From Neoconidiobolus thromboides FSU 785 (Eukaryota; Entomophthoromycota; Entomophthoromycetes; Entomophthorales; Neoconidiobolaceae), in NCBI GenBank assembly GCA_025603075.1, contig MU626258.1:349828-413827 (forward strand): DNA of 64,000 bases. The letters are read 5' to 3'. This document shows, in pieces, positions 34,945-46,232 of the stretch. Numbering within the stretch: the stretch's first letter is position 1; the number at the start of each line of letters is the position of its first letter. The notes beneath the pieces were generated by a model, which saw only the letters and a program-made list of their open reading frames with translations, had not been told where the DNA came from and did no database searches. A program made the translations under genes and the position numbers.

Positions 34945-36459
34945 TCACTGCGCGCTAAATGGTTTAACCCGGGTACATTCTGGTGAATGGTTCAAGAGAC
35001 CTCTTACCCAAAGCAAAGCACCATCACAAGTTCTTCTAGCAACTTCAGCGAATGCTAAACAAGCCACAAATGGGTATTTTTGTTTAGATCTACGAGTACC
35101 TTTAGTGCCATGGAACTGTTTAACGTCTGATCCGCAGCAACATTGGTACAGATGTGTGACTGCGTTTTTCCTACGTCTAGTGTTACGTGTTTTCCATTTA
35201 TTTAAAGGTTGACCAAGTTGTTCTAAAGTCAATTCAAATTGAACTAGAAATTGGTGTGATAGTTCCATATCATCTGCGTCAAACACACGTTTGATTACTT
35301 GAATCTTTTCAAGACATTCTCTTTGGTCTTGGGTTAATAAGAGATGGGAAGGGATACGAATAGATTGACTAGAAACTAAAGGCCCTAAGCGGTTGTTGAT
35401 CCTAGACATGGAATTTCTATTGTCAGTGTTGTTTAAATCCATCTCCATGCTCATATTGTTTCCAAATTGTAAAAGCTTAGGCGCATGTTGAGTAAAGGTC
35501 AAAAAGCTACCTTTGGGTGGCAAATTGGAAGTAGAATTAGCAGAGTTAGAATTTGAAGGTGAATAAGGTCTTGGTCCATTAATTACCATAGGAAGTACTT
35601 GATCTAATTGATATCGTTGACGACGATGGGTTTGATTTAATTCATCGTCTATTATAGCATTGTGATTATTATCGCTAGCTAAAATCATACTATCTTGAAT
35701 GGTTGGGTTAGAATCAGAGTACATAATAGGTGGATATTGATGAGAACTGATAGGTCTTGTCATTAAATTAAAGTCCATACTATCAAGCCTGGCATAATTA
35801 GAAAATTCTGTGTTGGATTGAGTTGAAGGTTCAATAGGATTATTTGGAATGGAATTAGTAGTAGCGATTATGTTTTCATTTGTATGATAGAAACGATCCA
35901 TAAGAGATAACTCACTTTGAGGTAAATGTTTTTGATAGTCCATTGAAGCTAATGAAAAAGGTACCATTTCCATTTTAACTTCTTTTTTAATAGGCTCAAG
36001 TTCCTCATGAATATGTTTTGATGGATGAATTGTATTAGAGATACTGCTTGATAAATTTCTATTATCATTTTGATACATGGAGTTTAATGATAAATCATTG
36101 TTAGTAGTATTTGAAGGATTTGGGGGGTACATTTGATGAAAATTAAATTGCTTTGAGTTATATAAATTGGACTTATCAAAACTATCGATCATATACTCAT
36201 TTTGATTCATTTTATTATATCCATAAGCTTCATTATTATAATCCCCACTAGATTGATGATAAAAGTTAACATCATTCTTATAGCTACTACCTTGTTCAGT
36301 TCCATTATTACTTGAAGTTGATATTCTTTCATACCCTTGATTCATATGAGCATATTGATTCATATTGTTAGGTATCATCATATGTTGTTGATTTGTTGAG
36401 TTCATTAATTGATATCCGTTACGATTGTCATTTGGTATGGTAGAATTTATACTATACAT
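34945..36459 (-). CDS. FAR1/WRKY-GCM1-like zinc-finger protein, putative transcription regulator
   Basis: A single-exon gene of 504 residues. Residues 1 to about 370 are low-complexity, rich in Asn, Ser, Met, Tyr and Gln with no charge pattern, typical of a fungal activation or disordered region. The conserved part is C-terminal. About residues 370-422 are helical (LLLTQDQRECLEKIQVIKRV). Residues 424-504 are basic and Cys/His-bearing: a CCC triplet at 440-442, KYPFVACLAFAEV with Cys467, then WVRGLLNHSPEC with His491 and Cys495. The order C-x25-C-x23-H-x3-C, with a WVRG strand before the His, resembles the zinc-binding fold shared by FAR1/MULE transposase-derived factors, FLYWCH and WRKY-GCM1 proteins. 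This assignment is by pattern only. It probably binds DNA. The long gaps on both sides (2.4 and 3.5 kb) are typical of a regulated developmental gene. Confidence 0.6.
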   Translation of the reverse strand: MYSINSTIPNDNRNGYQLMNSTNQQHMMIPNNMNQYAHMNQGYERISTSSNNGTEQGSSYKNDVNFYHQSSGDYNNEAYGYNKMNQNEYMIDSFDKSNLYNSKQFNFHQMYPPNPSNTTNNDLSLNSMYQNDNRNLSSSISNTIHPSKHIHEELEPIKKEVKMEMVPFSLASMDYQKHLPQSELSLMDRFYHTNENIIATTNSIPNNPIEPSTQSNTEFSNYARLDSMDFNLMTRPISSHQYPPIMYSDSNPTIQDSMILASDNNHNAIIDDELNQTHRRQRYQLDQVLPMVINGPRPYSPSNSNSANSTSNLPPKGSFLTFTQHAPKLLQFGNNMSMEMDLNNTDNRNSMSRINNRLGPLVSSQSIRIPSHLLLTQDQRECLEKIQVIKRVFDADDMELSHQFLVQFELTLEQLGQPLNKWKTRNTRRRKNAVTHLYQCCCGSDVKQFHGTKGTRRSKQKYPFVACLAFAEVARRTCDGALLWVRGLLNHSPECTRVKPFSAQ

Positions 36460-38652
36460 TTAATACAAATCAACTTGTTATAATGAATAAAGTAAGGTTT
36501 ATATATGATTGATAATAATAATAATTCAAATTAATAAGTGTATTCTATTATACTTTAATTTGTGATTGTTTGGGATATTATAATAAATTAGCAAAAGATA
36601 ATAATAAATTTTATAATAGAATAAAATTCGTAAGGTAAATAAAAGATATTATAGTATAAAGAAGAGATCACCTTTTTAATTTCAATGATCTTTATTTATA
36701 CTTTATCATTTATTTATAGTTGAATAATGATTTTATTTAACTTAGTTTGTAAAATTGTTTAAGATGGGGTAAGTTAAATTGCTTAATTTTAGCTATAATT
36801 TTCACTTGATTGGCTAGTAGATCGCTTGATATGGTTTAAGTGGTCTTTTTTGAAAAATTATGTAAAATGGTAACAAATCAACTTGAGCTGATATTTGAAT
36901 TGCCCTGATTACTAGAAACTTTATTGAAGGATAATTTAAACAATTTCCCCAAGTTAAGGGATTTAAGGTAAGAAATTGTACCTTAAACAAAAGGAAATTG
37001 GAGGGGATTAAAGCCAATTTAGAAAAGTATAACAATTATGATTAACATTTTTAAAAAATCTATTTTCCTTGACTGTAATAAGATAAGGGGCTTCTAAAAT
37101 TTAAAATCCAAAACAAAATAGCAACTAAATCAAGTTAAATATACTTAAATTTGAATTAAAAGTTTTGCTAAAGCAATTAAGTCTAGCTAACCTTTAAAAG
37201 AGTTGCTCATTGCTGTTCCATTTGTCCTATTAAAGCATAAATTAAACATTCTAGTTTACCACTTTATGTAAGCTTATACCTTTTTAAACTATGTTAAGCT
37301 TAGAGACAAATAAAATAATAATCGGTTTTATTGTAATAGATAGAAAATACTATTTATTCTTTATCCTATTATATTTTATTTACAGTAATTGTTAGTATTG
37401 GGTTTGCTAATAAACTAAAACTTTTTATCCGCTATTATTGAGTCAAATCATGCTGGTTTAAGGGATAAGTTTTTAATAACCCCTAAATTAGCAACTTATT
37501 TTTAAGATCATAAGCAAGTATTATTTTTTTAATTAAATCATTGTAATAATAATAAAATGAAAACTTCAGCATTTCTATATAAACATAATTGAAATAAAAT
37601 TTTATTATGACATTGAAAAAACCTGAAGATAAAATAATAATAGGAAATCCTTGTTTATTAATTATATTTTAGTGTCAATTGAAATCTAAAGCGCTACGTT
37701 CTTTGATTGACTTTACTATTTTAATTATATTAGCATTAAATCCGGCCATTAATAAAATTTTATTTTCACTCCCTCCATGTAATTAATTTAATTAAAAAGA
37801 TTGTTTTGAGTAAAATTAAGCATTAGTAATTCAAATCAGCTACTATAAATAGTAGCTATGTTATGTGTTCAGCGGATAAATTTAAGTTTATTATATTATT
37901 TCTGAAGTGAAATAAAAGTAAAATTTATATTATTAAAAAACCACCTTTAGCTTCTTTTGTGTATTTAAAAACTACGCGCTGTTGTAAGAGGTAGGATAAG
38001 CTTTTCTTGGTTTTTAAATAATAAAACGAATGACGTTGAAAAATTTTGAGTAAAAATATTATTTTAATTAAATTAGTAATTAAATATTTAATTAAAAAAA
38101 AAGATGTAAATCTCCCTTACTTATCTATTTGTTATTATTTCTCATTTTTCAACTTATATATTTTCAAAAAAACTTGATAAACACCTACACCCATACCAAT
38201 TTTTAGCATTTACTATTTTATAAAATCTTTAAATTAATTATTATTATAGTTTATCCCTGAATTTAAGCCTTTTTCTCTCTTTTAGGTTGCTTATAACGAA
38301 CATCTGAATTAATGGATTTTTACACCTAAATATTATTCAATAAATCGGATTAGTTTTTACTTGATCAGCTTATATTAAATCTCTAGGTGCTTTTGTATAG
38401 TTCTATTTATGTATAGCAACTTTTAGTACTTTATTTGTATAATATTTATTATTTTTTCGATCTACAAATTATATTTTTATTATAGCTTTGATGTAAAGAA
38501 ATCGATACTTGTATTAAAATTACTGTAAATTTTAACATACAAGTCTACTAAAGACTGATATATTAATAATTAATGATGCTTTCAATTTTTTATTTTTTTT
38601 ATAAATTATATCTTTACAGTTTATATCGTCAGTTATAACTTCTTAACTACGC

Positions 38653-38756
38653 TATGGAAATGTATTTTCGTGTTTAAGAATTTTACTACCGTTTTTTCCA
38701 CTCAAATAGTGCCTAAAAATGGAAAAGGCGATGAAGCCAAAAAAAACATCCCCATA
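38653..38756 (+). mobile_element. MITE family copy 14
   Basis: TA-flanked copy with left end TGGAAATGTATTTTCGTG and right end AAAAACATCCCCA; centre CTCAAATAGTGCCTAAAA. Confidence 0.88.
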
Positions 38757-38931
38757 TGAGTTTTAGTAAAATAATACTGCTAAATCAATTGTTAGTTTAA
38801 ATTAACGATTATAAAGTTTGACTTCTAAAAAAACTATTAACCTTTTATTATAACTGCATGTAAAAAGTAAATTTGTAATGATACAATATTACAAAAATAT
38901 AACAAATAAAATACTTGTGCTAAAATAATAA

Positions 38932-39034
38932 ATGCGGGGGTATATTTTGCTTAATAACTTTGCTAATAATTTTTCCGCTCAAATAGCACTTAAAAAATGG
39001 AAAAAGTAATGAAACCAAAAAAACATCCCAAAAT
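38932..39034 (+). mobile_element. MITE family copy 15
   Basis: Left end GCGGGGGTATATTTTGC, centre CCGCTCAAATAGCACTTAAA, right end AAAAAAACATCCCAAAATA. It lies about 175 bp from copy 14 in the same orientation. Confidence 0.82.
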
Positions 39035-39368
39035 ATTGTTTAAGTTAAGTAGCATTTAAATTAGTTAAATTTATAATGCTTTGCTTTTCCAAAAAAACAT
39101 TTAAATGATTTTATAAACTTTATTTCAAAAATCTTAATTGCTATCAATATTGGCATTAATATTAGTGTGGAGTTAAAATAAAGTTAAGTTAAAGTTAGTT
39201 AATGCTAGGCTAAATTTAATGTTGGTATCAAGATTAGGGCTAATGTACGGTTGAATTCAAAGGCAGGTCTCTTTAAAAGATTTTATTAAAATTTTGTTTT
39301 TTGCTATAATCTTCTAATAATTCTACTCTTAGACTATACTTCTCCTGTAGATCAGCTTATTAACAAGA

Positions 39369-39440
39369 TATGGTGATGTTTTTTTATTTGAGTGGAAAAA
39401 TTGCTAGCAAAATTCTTAAATACAAAAACATATCCCCATA
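39369..39440 (-). mobile_element. MITE family copy 16, internal deletion
   Basis: Both termini and TA flanks are intact (TGGTGATGTTTTTTT and ACATATCCCCA). The segment from the T-run to ATTTGAGTGG is missing, so the copy is about 72 bp, not ~105 bp. Confidence 0.85.
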
Positions 39441-39965
39441 TGTTTAATTCTATATCTGATGCTCTTCTATAACATTTTGAATTTCTACTACACCAAAAAG
39501 AGTTCATTCTATCAGTTTTCAGCTAAATTATACAGATCTCTCCTTAAACTTTTGCCTTTTACTTATATTTTCTACTATTTTTTATGACTCTAAGGATTAT
39601 CACTATTTTCTATTCACAATTATTAATTTCTTTTATCCTTCTCTTCTAATTAATTATCACAGGACCTCCCTGAATTTAGCTTTTCTGGTATCCTCTATTT
39701 TTATTAGCCTTACTAGTATTATTTATAATCATGCTTCATAAAAATAACTTGTCATTTTTAATATACACTACTTGTCACTTATTTGATAATACACTATATG
39801 TGATAAAAAAATATACATAATCTTTATGTAAAGCTTTTATTGTCTTAAAAATTAAGATAATTTAACTAAAAGATGAAGTTAATATTAAATAGGAAAAGAA
39901 AAGAAAAAATAAATTTAAATTGCTTTTATAAAATTTGATATTTGAAGCTAATTAATAAAGTATGA

Positions 39966-41485
39966 TTAAAGTTCATCTTTAGAATTGTCAATAGGGGCTC
40001 CGGATTCGGATGCTAAATTAGATAAGAATTGCACCAAGATATTGTTGCGGATGGTGAATTCATCTAATGATTTTGGAACAAGGTTGCCACCTTTGATCAT
40101 TTTAGTAAGACGACTAGATTCAGTCTTAACATAATCACCCCCTTTTTCAATAATGTTATTGAGGACTTTAACATAGTATTTGGCATTCCTAATTTATGTT
40201 TAAGTAATATTAAAATGAAATTAAAAAGAAGTTTACTTAGTTCCTTCTTTTTCAGCAATGATAGCAGCATCCTTGGATATTTTCTTGAGTTCTTTGATGT
40301 CACTTCCGGCTTCCCAGTAGCGTTTAAGGATATCTTTAAACTTATCGTCTACTCCAGCCTAAATAAGCAAAATAAGCAAAATAGTAAATATAAGTAAATA
40401 AGAATACTTTTTCACTTAATCCACCTCCAATAACTCTGAAAGTTCCAGCTTTTTCATTTAAATATTTAAGGAACTCTTCTCTGGTACGACCTTCAGTGTA
40501 TGCTTCAGGCTTATCCTTGTTATCCTTGGAGAAGAATTTGATGGTAGGGTAACCGGAAATATCATATCTATAAAATGCGTTTAGAAAGTCAATAAAAGCA
40601 AACCAATCATTTACTTTTCGCCGATAGATTTAGCAGCATCGGCATTAAGTTTAGCAATAACAACCTAAATATATATTGAATATCAATATAGGGGATAGTA
40701 TTAGTGAATTTACTTCGTCTTCATGAGCAAAATCAAGGCCAACTTCCTCATAGATAGGAGCTAAACCGAACATAAGAATTAAATTTGTAAAAAAGAATAT
40801 TAACTACCTAATTGTTTACAATGGCCGCACCATGGAGCATAAAATTCAACAAGGACGTGCTTCTTTTTATCCAAAACGATCTTATCAAAGTTGGCTGCAG
40901 TAAGGGTGACAACATGGGAGACTTCTTTTTTAGCATTGATACCTATTTATGTTAAATCATGAATTGGAAGATTTACAGTACTATTACCAGTTCTTTCTTT
41001 TATAAAATCTTGTAAAGCTTCAAGTTCGCGGGCCCCTTCGTAATCTTCAGGTTCATCACTACCAACAGGGAACCATTTAAGAGTTGGATATCCTTTGATG
41101 TCATATTTGTTACCCAAGTCCTTATGGGTATCAGCATCTACCTTTGCAATAATAACTTTATCTTGATGTTTGGCAAAAGAGTCAGCAAGCTTCTCGTAGA
41201 TCTAATAGATTTTGTAAATTGAAAATGTTATGAAATTTGAGCTATTAATTACTGGGGCTAAAGTTTTACAGTGACCACACCATGGAGCAAAAAATTCTAC
41301 TAAAGCTGGAACAGTACGTTTCTTTGGTACTTTCTAATAAAATTTATCAGTTATATTCTTTGTATTATATAGTGTCTTACATCAGCAAAGTTTTCAGGAG
41401 TCAATTCAACTACATTGCTACTTTCAGAAGCAAGGGTGAATTGAAATAATAAACTAGCTGCAGTAGTTAAAATACTAAACTTCAT
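39966..41485 (-). CDS. Protein disulfide isomerase, a-a'-D type (ERp38-like)
   Basis: About eight exons encode an ER-luminal oxidoreductase. The start [19 protein letters not shown] is a signal peptide. Two thioredoxin domains follow, each with an intact active site: [16 protein letters not shown] and [16 protein letters not shown], with the expected cis-Pro segments GYPTLKWFP and GYPTIKFFS. The C-terminal ~95 residues form the helical D (ERp29-C) domain ([15 protein letters not shown] ... [14 protein letters not shown]). The protein ends SKDEL, an HDEL/KDEL-type retrieval signal. This architecture (two tandem a domains plus D) is known in fungal ERp38, plant and Dictyostelium PDI-D enzymes, which form and shuffle disulfides in secretory proteins. 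A likely client-rich context is the secreted protein at 22.6 kb, though no link is shown. Confidence 0.94.
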
Positions 41486-41906
41486 TTTAATTAAAGTACA
41501 AATACTTTTCAATTATGTTTATATACTTTTATGTCATGACGTATCATTTTGTCTGTAATATTGGCTTACTTTGATTGGATAAAAAACATCATAATAATGA
41601 AATAGTAACAGTTTCAACTTTAGGGGTAATAATTACCTGTATACATCATTATTTGTAGATAGTAAATAATATAAACTATTAAAACATGGTTTAGAGCTTA
41701 AAATATTTAGTATAAACATTATAAAATTTATACATGCTGCTCAAAAAACACTATGATGTGAAAAAAATAATATAACCGCTTTATTTAATTTGAATAAAGG
41801 CCTGAATCTTTTATGGTCGGGTAGGAGAGAATAAAACATGTAATAATAATACAGGATAATACCTATATAACTGACTCTTAAATATTTAATAAAAATATTC
41901 TAGTCG
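41486..41906. other. Intergenic
   Basis: A 420 bp AT-rich gap between the PDI start and the YJU2 stop. Nothing beyond presumed promoter and 3' UTR was recognised. Confidence 0.6.
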
Positions 41907-42844
41907 CTATTCCTCATCAGAATCAGAGTAATCATTTACTAAGGAGAGAATCGGTTTAATTGTTTCTACTTTTGACTCTTCTTTCTTAATAATACCAAAT
42001 TTACTCATCCCCTTTGATGGAGCATTATTACTTTTTTTAACTACTGGCGCAATTTTAGGTTGCTCTTCATGAGCTTCTTTATTTTTAGTGGATTGAACCC
42101 AATTTTGTTGAATACCGGACTTCTTTAAAAGCTCTTGGATATGATTCTGTGCAACTTTAGCTTCCTTTTCTTTAGGATCCATTTCTTCGCCTTCTTCTCT
42201 TTCTCTCTTAGCTTTGAAAACTTGGTTAGCGATCTTTTCATCTTCATCAGAATCATTTGTTTCTATTAATTTATCTAAAAGTTCACTAGCGTCCATACGC
42301 TCAAAACGAGCATTCCTTGTACGGATTTCATCCAAACCTTCCATAATTTCCATTTCTCTTTTACTTTCTTTGGTTCTATTTTCTAAAGCTTTAAGCGGGT
42401 TATTTTCCTCTTCCTTTTCTTTTAATTCCAAAAGCTCCTTATTGATTTGATCTTCATCTCTCCAAGGTTCAAAATTTCTTGAAACTCCATGCTCAGCAAC
42501 ATAATCTGCATTTTTTGGATCTGTTTTAAATGTTATTTCTGCTGCACATCTAGGACAACGTATAAAGAATCTAAATATTAAAATTGAGTAATATGTTTCT
42601 CCTTTTACAGTTTCTTTTCTTGCATTGAACTTTTTCCCTTTATAAATATATTCCCCACAACTTTCACATCGCATTGAAAAAGGTGCCATTAAACGAACTT
42701 TATGTTGTCTATCTTTGACCTTCTTTACTTTGGGAATAATTGATGGATCGAAATTGGGTGGGTAATACTAAATAAGCTTGTTAATGTGGAACCTAAGAAT
42801 AGACTTATACTACTTACCTTATTCAATACTTTACGCTCAGACAT
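41907..42844 (-). CDS. YJU2: Yju2/CCDC94 (CWC16) spliceosome factor
   Basis: Two exons: a tiny first exon (42818-42844) encoding MSERKVLNK, and 41907-42767. Together they read MSERKVLNKYYPPNFDPS, the conserved Yju2 start. The core shows a zinc ribbon formed by MRCESCGEYIYKGKKFNARKE and RFFIRCPRCAAEITFKTDPKNADY (two CxxC pairs), then the conserved HGVSRNFEPW. The C-terminal half is a charged helical region (NPLKALENRTKESKREMEIMEGL) ending DYSDSDEE. Known role: joins the spliceosome near the time of Prp2 action and promotes the first splicing step, contacting the branch helix. Length (about 295 residues) and motifs are normal. It fits an intron-rich genome such as this one. Confidence 0.95.
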
Positions 42845-43165
42845 CTTTTAGTAGTTTGACAAATGAATTTGAGTGATAGAAAATAAAATAAAAAAAGTCT
42901 TAGTTCAAAACTAAGCTATTTGATTTTTTCAAAGTTTAGGCTAAGGAAATTTTAAAGTCAGATTTTAAAAAGTATGAATTAAAATATTTTTAAATGTATA
43001 TTTATACGTCTTTTAAGCTTTATAAAACTTATTTTTTTATAAAAATTAATATTACTCATTAATCACAATTTTGTAATTTAATCATTAATTTTATATTTTT
43101 CTGTAATCCCACAAAGAATTAATTATACTTTAGATAATAGGGTGTGAACTATGTGCATGTTACCA

Positions 43166-43299
43166 TTAAAAATGATGAACGTTTAATGAGCATGAAGGCG
43201 AAAGCCTGGGTCTGGGATCGTAGAAGGAACCAGCTTCGTGTTGGAGGACCCTCCTTTTGCCCTCAGATCATGATCACAAACTACAACGTCTGATTTAAA
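43166..43299 (+). ncRNA. Box C/D-like structured RNA candidate
   Basis: A ~130 nt island that is clearly less AT-rich than everything around it and has no reading frame. It begins with a box C match, ATGATGA (43172-43178), and ends with a box D match, GTCTGA (43288-43293). These are directly flanked by TTAAA and TTTAA, which can pair as the usual short terminal stem. Internally it has GAGCATGAAGG, which resembles the U3 box B, and GATCATGATC, which resembles a second C-type box. It also has several hairpins (GGCGAAAGCC, GGAGGACCCTCC). The box order recalls the 3' domain of U3, but the U3 5' domain with its GGATCATTTCT box is not visible upstream. It may instead be another long C/D RNA (U8/U13 class). 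Confidence 0.45.
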
Positions 43300-43493
43300 C
43301 TATAATAATAATAAAAATCTATTGTGAAAAAAGAAGTAAGTTCATTTTGTACAAATTGAACTTGATTTATTCTGTAATAAATTTTCGGTTTATTTAAACA
43401 TTGAATCAGCAAACAATTTTTAAGCTGCTAAATAGATTATTAATATTATTTTGAGATGAGCCCAAAGCAAGTAAAAATATTTAATATCCATCA

Positions 43494-43587
43494 TATGGGA
43501 TATTTTTTTTGATTTCATACATTTTTTAAGCGCTATTTGAGCGGAAAAACTGGTAGTAAAATTCTTAAACAAAAAAATACATTCTTA
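43494..43587 (-). mobile_element. MITE family copy 17
   Basis: TA-flanked copy with left end TGGGATATTTTTTTTGATTTC, a small deletion in the ACTTTTTCC block, central AAGCGCTATTTGAGCGG, and right end AAATACATTCT. Confidence 0.85.
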
Positions 43588-43849
43588 TATAGTGCGTCTA
43601 TAGCTATTTTGTTAACCGTAAAATACACAGTAAGCTTTCTCAAATATTAAAGATATTACTATCTAAACTTTAATAAACTATATGTTTTAACAGTGTTAAA
43701 TAAACTTTATTATCTAAATAAGAAGTAGCAAAAAAACAATGTAGCTTGAAAACAAAGTGAAAATATCACAATAATTTTAGTTAGTTTAAATGCCACTTTA
43801 TTAAAGCTATTCATTAAATTAATCAAAACACATTTAGGAATTAATTCTT

Positions 43850-43893
43850 TACTCTGCTACTTTACTCTACTACTTTACTCTACTACTTTACTT
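43850..43893. repeat. 15-bp tandem repeat
   Basis: Nearly three units of a 15-bp motif (CTACTTTACTCTACT) occur in tandem. The repeat is intergenic, with no known function. Confidence 0.8.
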
Positions 43894-44755
43894 TTTTGTG
43901 CTAGTGAGCTTTTTGTATATTTATTGTTATTTGTATACACTGCTTATTACTACCAATAAAATATTATAAAACTATGAAATTTATTTGTATATTGATTATA
44001 TTAAGTTTATTTCAAAAAGCTTTACCGCTTCATAAATTAATTATGATCAAGGACCCATTCTGTCAAAGTTTAAATTTTTCAGTTTAAACTTTTTAAGCTA
44101 TTTACAAATTGAAACTTAACTTAAAAAAACTTGTTATAATACTACTGACATGAATAAATTAAACATAAAGCCATGAAGTAATATTAAAAACAAAGGCTCC
44201 TATCTTACTCTCATTAGAGTTTTAATTCATTTTTTCAATTTATTATTTTAATCTTCTATACTATCAATGCTTGGTATATGTGTTTAAATTCATTGATTCC
44301 TTTATTTTAATAATATTTATAGTTATATTAAATTAAATTTAACATAAATTAAGTTAAAATTACAACGAAAAACGAAAACATTGTTTCTAAAAGAAGTTAT
44401 TAGTAAATAGATATAGAAATTGTTTGAATAATAGTACTACTTCCTTTAAAAATTTCAAATAGTAAATGTAATAATTAATTATAAAGCCACCCAAAATAAA
44501 AGTTATGATCTCATTTTATAACTTTTTCTTGAAAAATTGATGAGTAAAAAGCTTAAATAGTAAAGAATAATATTTCAGTTATTTAATTCGAATCAACATT
44601 TGTTGATAGAAAAAAAAGGAAAAAAAAGGATATTTACTCGATTAAAAGTGGGTTTTTTAATTTATCAACAATGATAATTTAGTTTTCAAGATTTTAAACT
44701 ATAAATAACAATAGATAATATACTTTTACTTAATAATTTTAATTTAGAATAGAAC

Positions 44756-46232
44756 ATGCAGCAAGCTCATTTTAATAACCTAAATCAACACTTTGAATTA
44801 CCCATCTTATCCCATACTAGACATAATGAACAATATTATAGACCTATACCTACTACCATTGATGAACTTCAGGACTTTTTACCTAAAACTAACAACTATG
44901 AATGGGTAAAAAAAGGACACTCACTAAAACACACTCGAACCAAAAATAAGGAAGACAAAGATTTGTATTATGGTATAATTATGGATGCAGGTTCAACTGG
45001 AACGTAAGATAGCTTTATAATTCATACTACATATATTTATTTATTATAGTCGAATCTTTATATATGAATGGAACAAACCAACGGATTGCCATGATTCACC
45101 TTATATAGTACCAAGTATTTATGACTCTGGTCCGAAAAAAGGCAAGCAGTTTAAAATTAAAAAGCTGGGTGGTTTAGCTGAGATAGAGCCAGAACAAGTA
45201 GATGAGTATTTGAAGGACTTTATAGGTAATGCTACCGAATATATACCAAAATCAAAGCATGCTAGGACTCCTATATTTTTAAAAGCAACCGCTGGTATGC
45301 GATTATTACCAAGGACTCGCTCCCATCAATTAATGGAAAATGTTCGTAACACACTTAAAAACTCAGGATTTAAATTTGATCCAAAATTTGGTGCTCAAGT
45401 GATTCCTGGAGAATATGAAGGTGTTTTTGGTTGGTTAGCCATTAATTATTTGGCAGGTATTTTAGGCTCTGATGATGAACCTGATCTTAGCCATGGTATG
45501 CTTGATATGGGTGGTGCTTCTTGCCAAATTACTTTTGAAACACCACAAGTGCCAATGGAAAATTCGTTTCCAATTAATTTAAATGGCACTTCAAGAGTAG
45601 TTTACACTCACTCTTATCTTCGATTTGGTAGAAATGAAGCAAGACTAAGGTATCACGCTAACGAAATAAAGTCCTTAGACAAAGGGGGGATTTTCAAGGA
45701 TCCATGCTTTGTTAAAGGATATCGAGGAAAAACGGGTCAAGGGGTAGATTTTGAAGGTTCTGGAGATTTTACAAATTGTGTTATTAGTACTCGAAAGTTA
45801 ATGTTAAAAGACCCATTTTGTCCGACCATGTCATGTGCTGTAAATGGAGTTTATCAACCGGATATTCCCAAAGATATGAAATTGATAGCCATTTCTGGCA
45901 TGTTTAAAGTAGCGAAGTGGTTTAAATGCAAAGGAAAATCAAATATTCGATGCTTAATGGAAAAAGCAGACTCAGTCTGTAGCAATTTGAATTATGATGA
46001 ATATTTAAATAAGTATGATAAATGGAGTGATGACAAAGATATCGACCATTACTGTTTTATGGCAGCTTATATAGTTAACATGTTGAATGAAGGATACGGG
46101 TTAGCTTTAGATCGTGATATCTATTTTGATGAGGAAGTAGAAGGTATTGATGTTGGATGGACTTTAGGAGCAATGATTTATGAAGTAAATTTGATGTTTC
46201 CTTCAGGACAATGTTGCCATCCATCAGGCTAA
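44756..46232 (+). CDS. GDA1/CD39-family apyrase (nucleoside di/triphosphatase)
   Basis: Two exons (44756-45003 and 45050-46232) encode about 476 residues. The five apyrase conserved regions are seen in order: ACR1 IMDAGSTGTRIFIY (split by the intron), ACR2 FLKATAGMRLLP, ACR3 GEYEGVFGWLAINYL with the catalytic Glu, ACR4 HGMLDMGGASCQITFE, and ACR5 GWTLGAMIYEVN. Known members hydrolyse GDP/UDP in the Golgi lumen to support glycosylation, or ATP/ADP outside the cell. Cysteines in the second half fit the family's disulfides, and the protein ends in a CCHPSG motif. Oddly, no signal peptide or membrane anchor is visible at either end of this model. The sequence before the Met has an AG acceptor-like site (AATTTAG just before 44748), so an upstream exon bearing an anchor may be missing. 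Confidence 0.9.

Larger units (their letters stand above)
36460..39965. other. Intergenic, long upstream region with three MITEs
   Basis: 3.5 kb between the start of the zinc-finger gene and the end of the PDI gene. It carries MITE copies at 38653, 38932 and 39369. Minus-strand frames such as 36814-37035 are short and unsupported. Confidence 0.6.
42845..44755. other. Intergenic with RNA candidate, MITE and minisatellite
   Basis: 1.9 kb between YJU2 and the apyrase gene, which diverge from each other. It holds a GC-richer structured RNA candidate (43166-43299), a MITE at 43494 and a short tandem repeat near 43850. The last ~900 bp show nothing else. Confidence 0.6.

Noticed and set aside
36814-37035. 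73-codon minus-strand frame upstream of the zinc-finger gene
   Set aside because: No motif or splice partner found. It could be a leader feature but cannot be supported as a gene.
43140-43300. tRNA, 5S rRNA or spliceosomal snRNA reading of the GC-rich island
   Set aside because: No tRNA A/B boxes or cloverleaf and no U1/U2/U4/U5/U6 signature sequences. C/D-type boxes fit better.
43140-43300. Full-length U3 snoRNA
   Set aside because: Box B-like and D signals are present, but the diagnostic 5' domain box (GGATCATTTCT) was not found within several hundred bases upstream, so only a generic C/D-like call is made.
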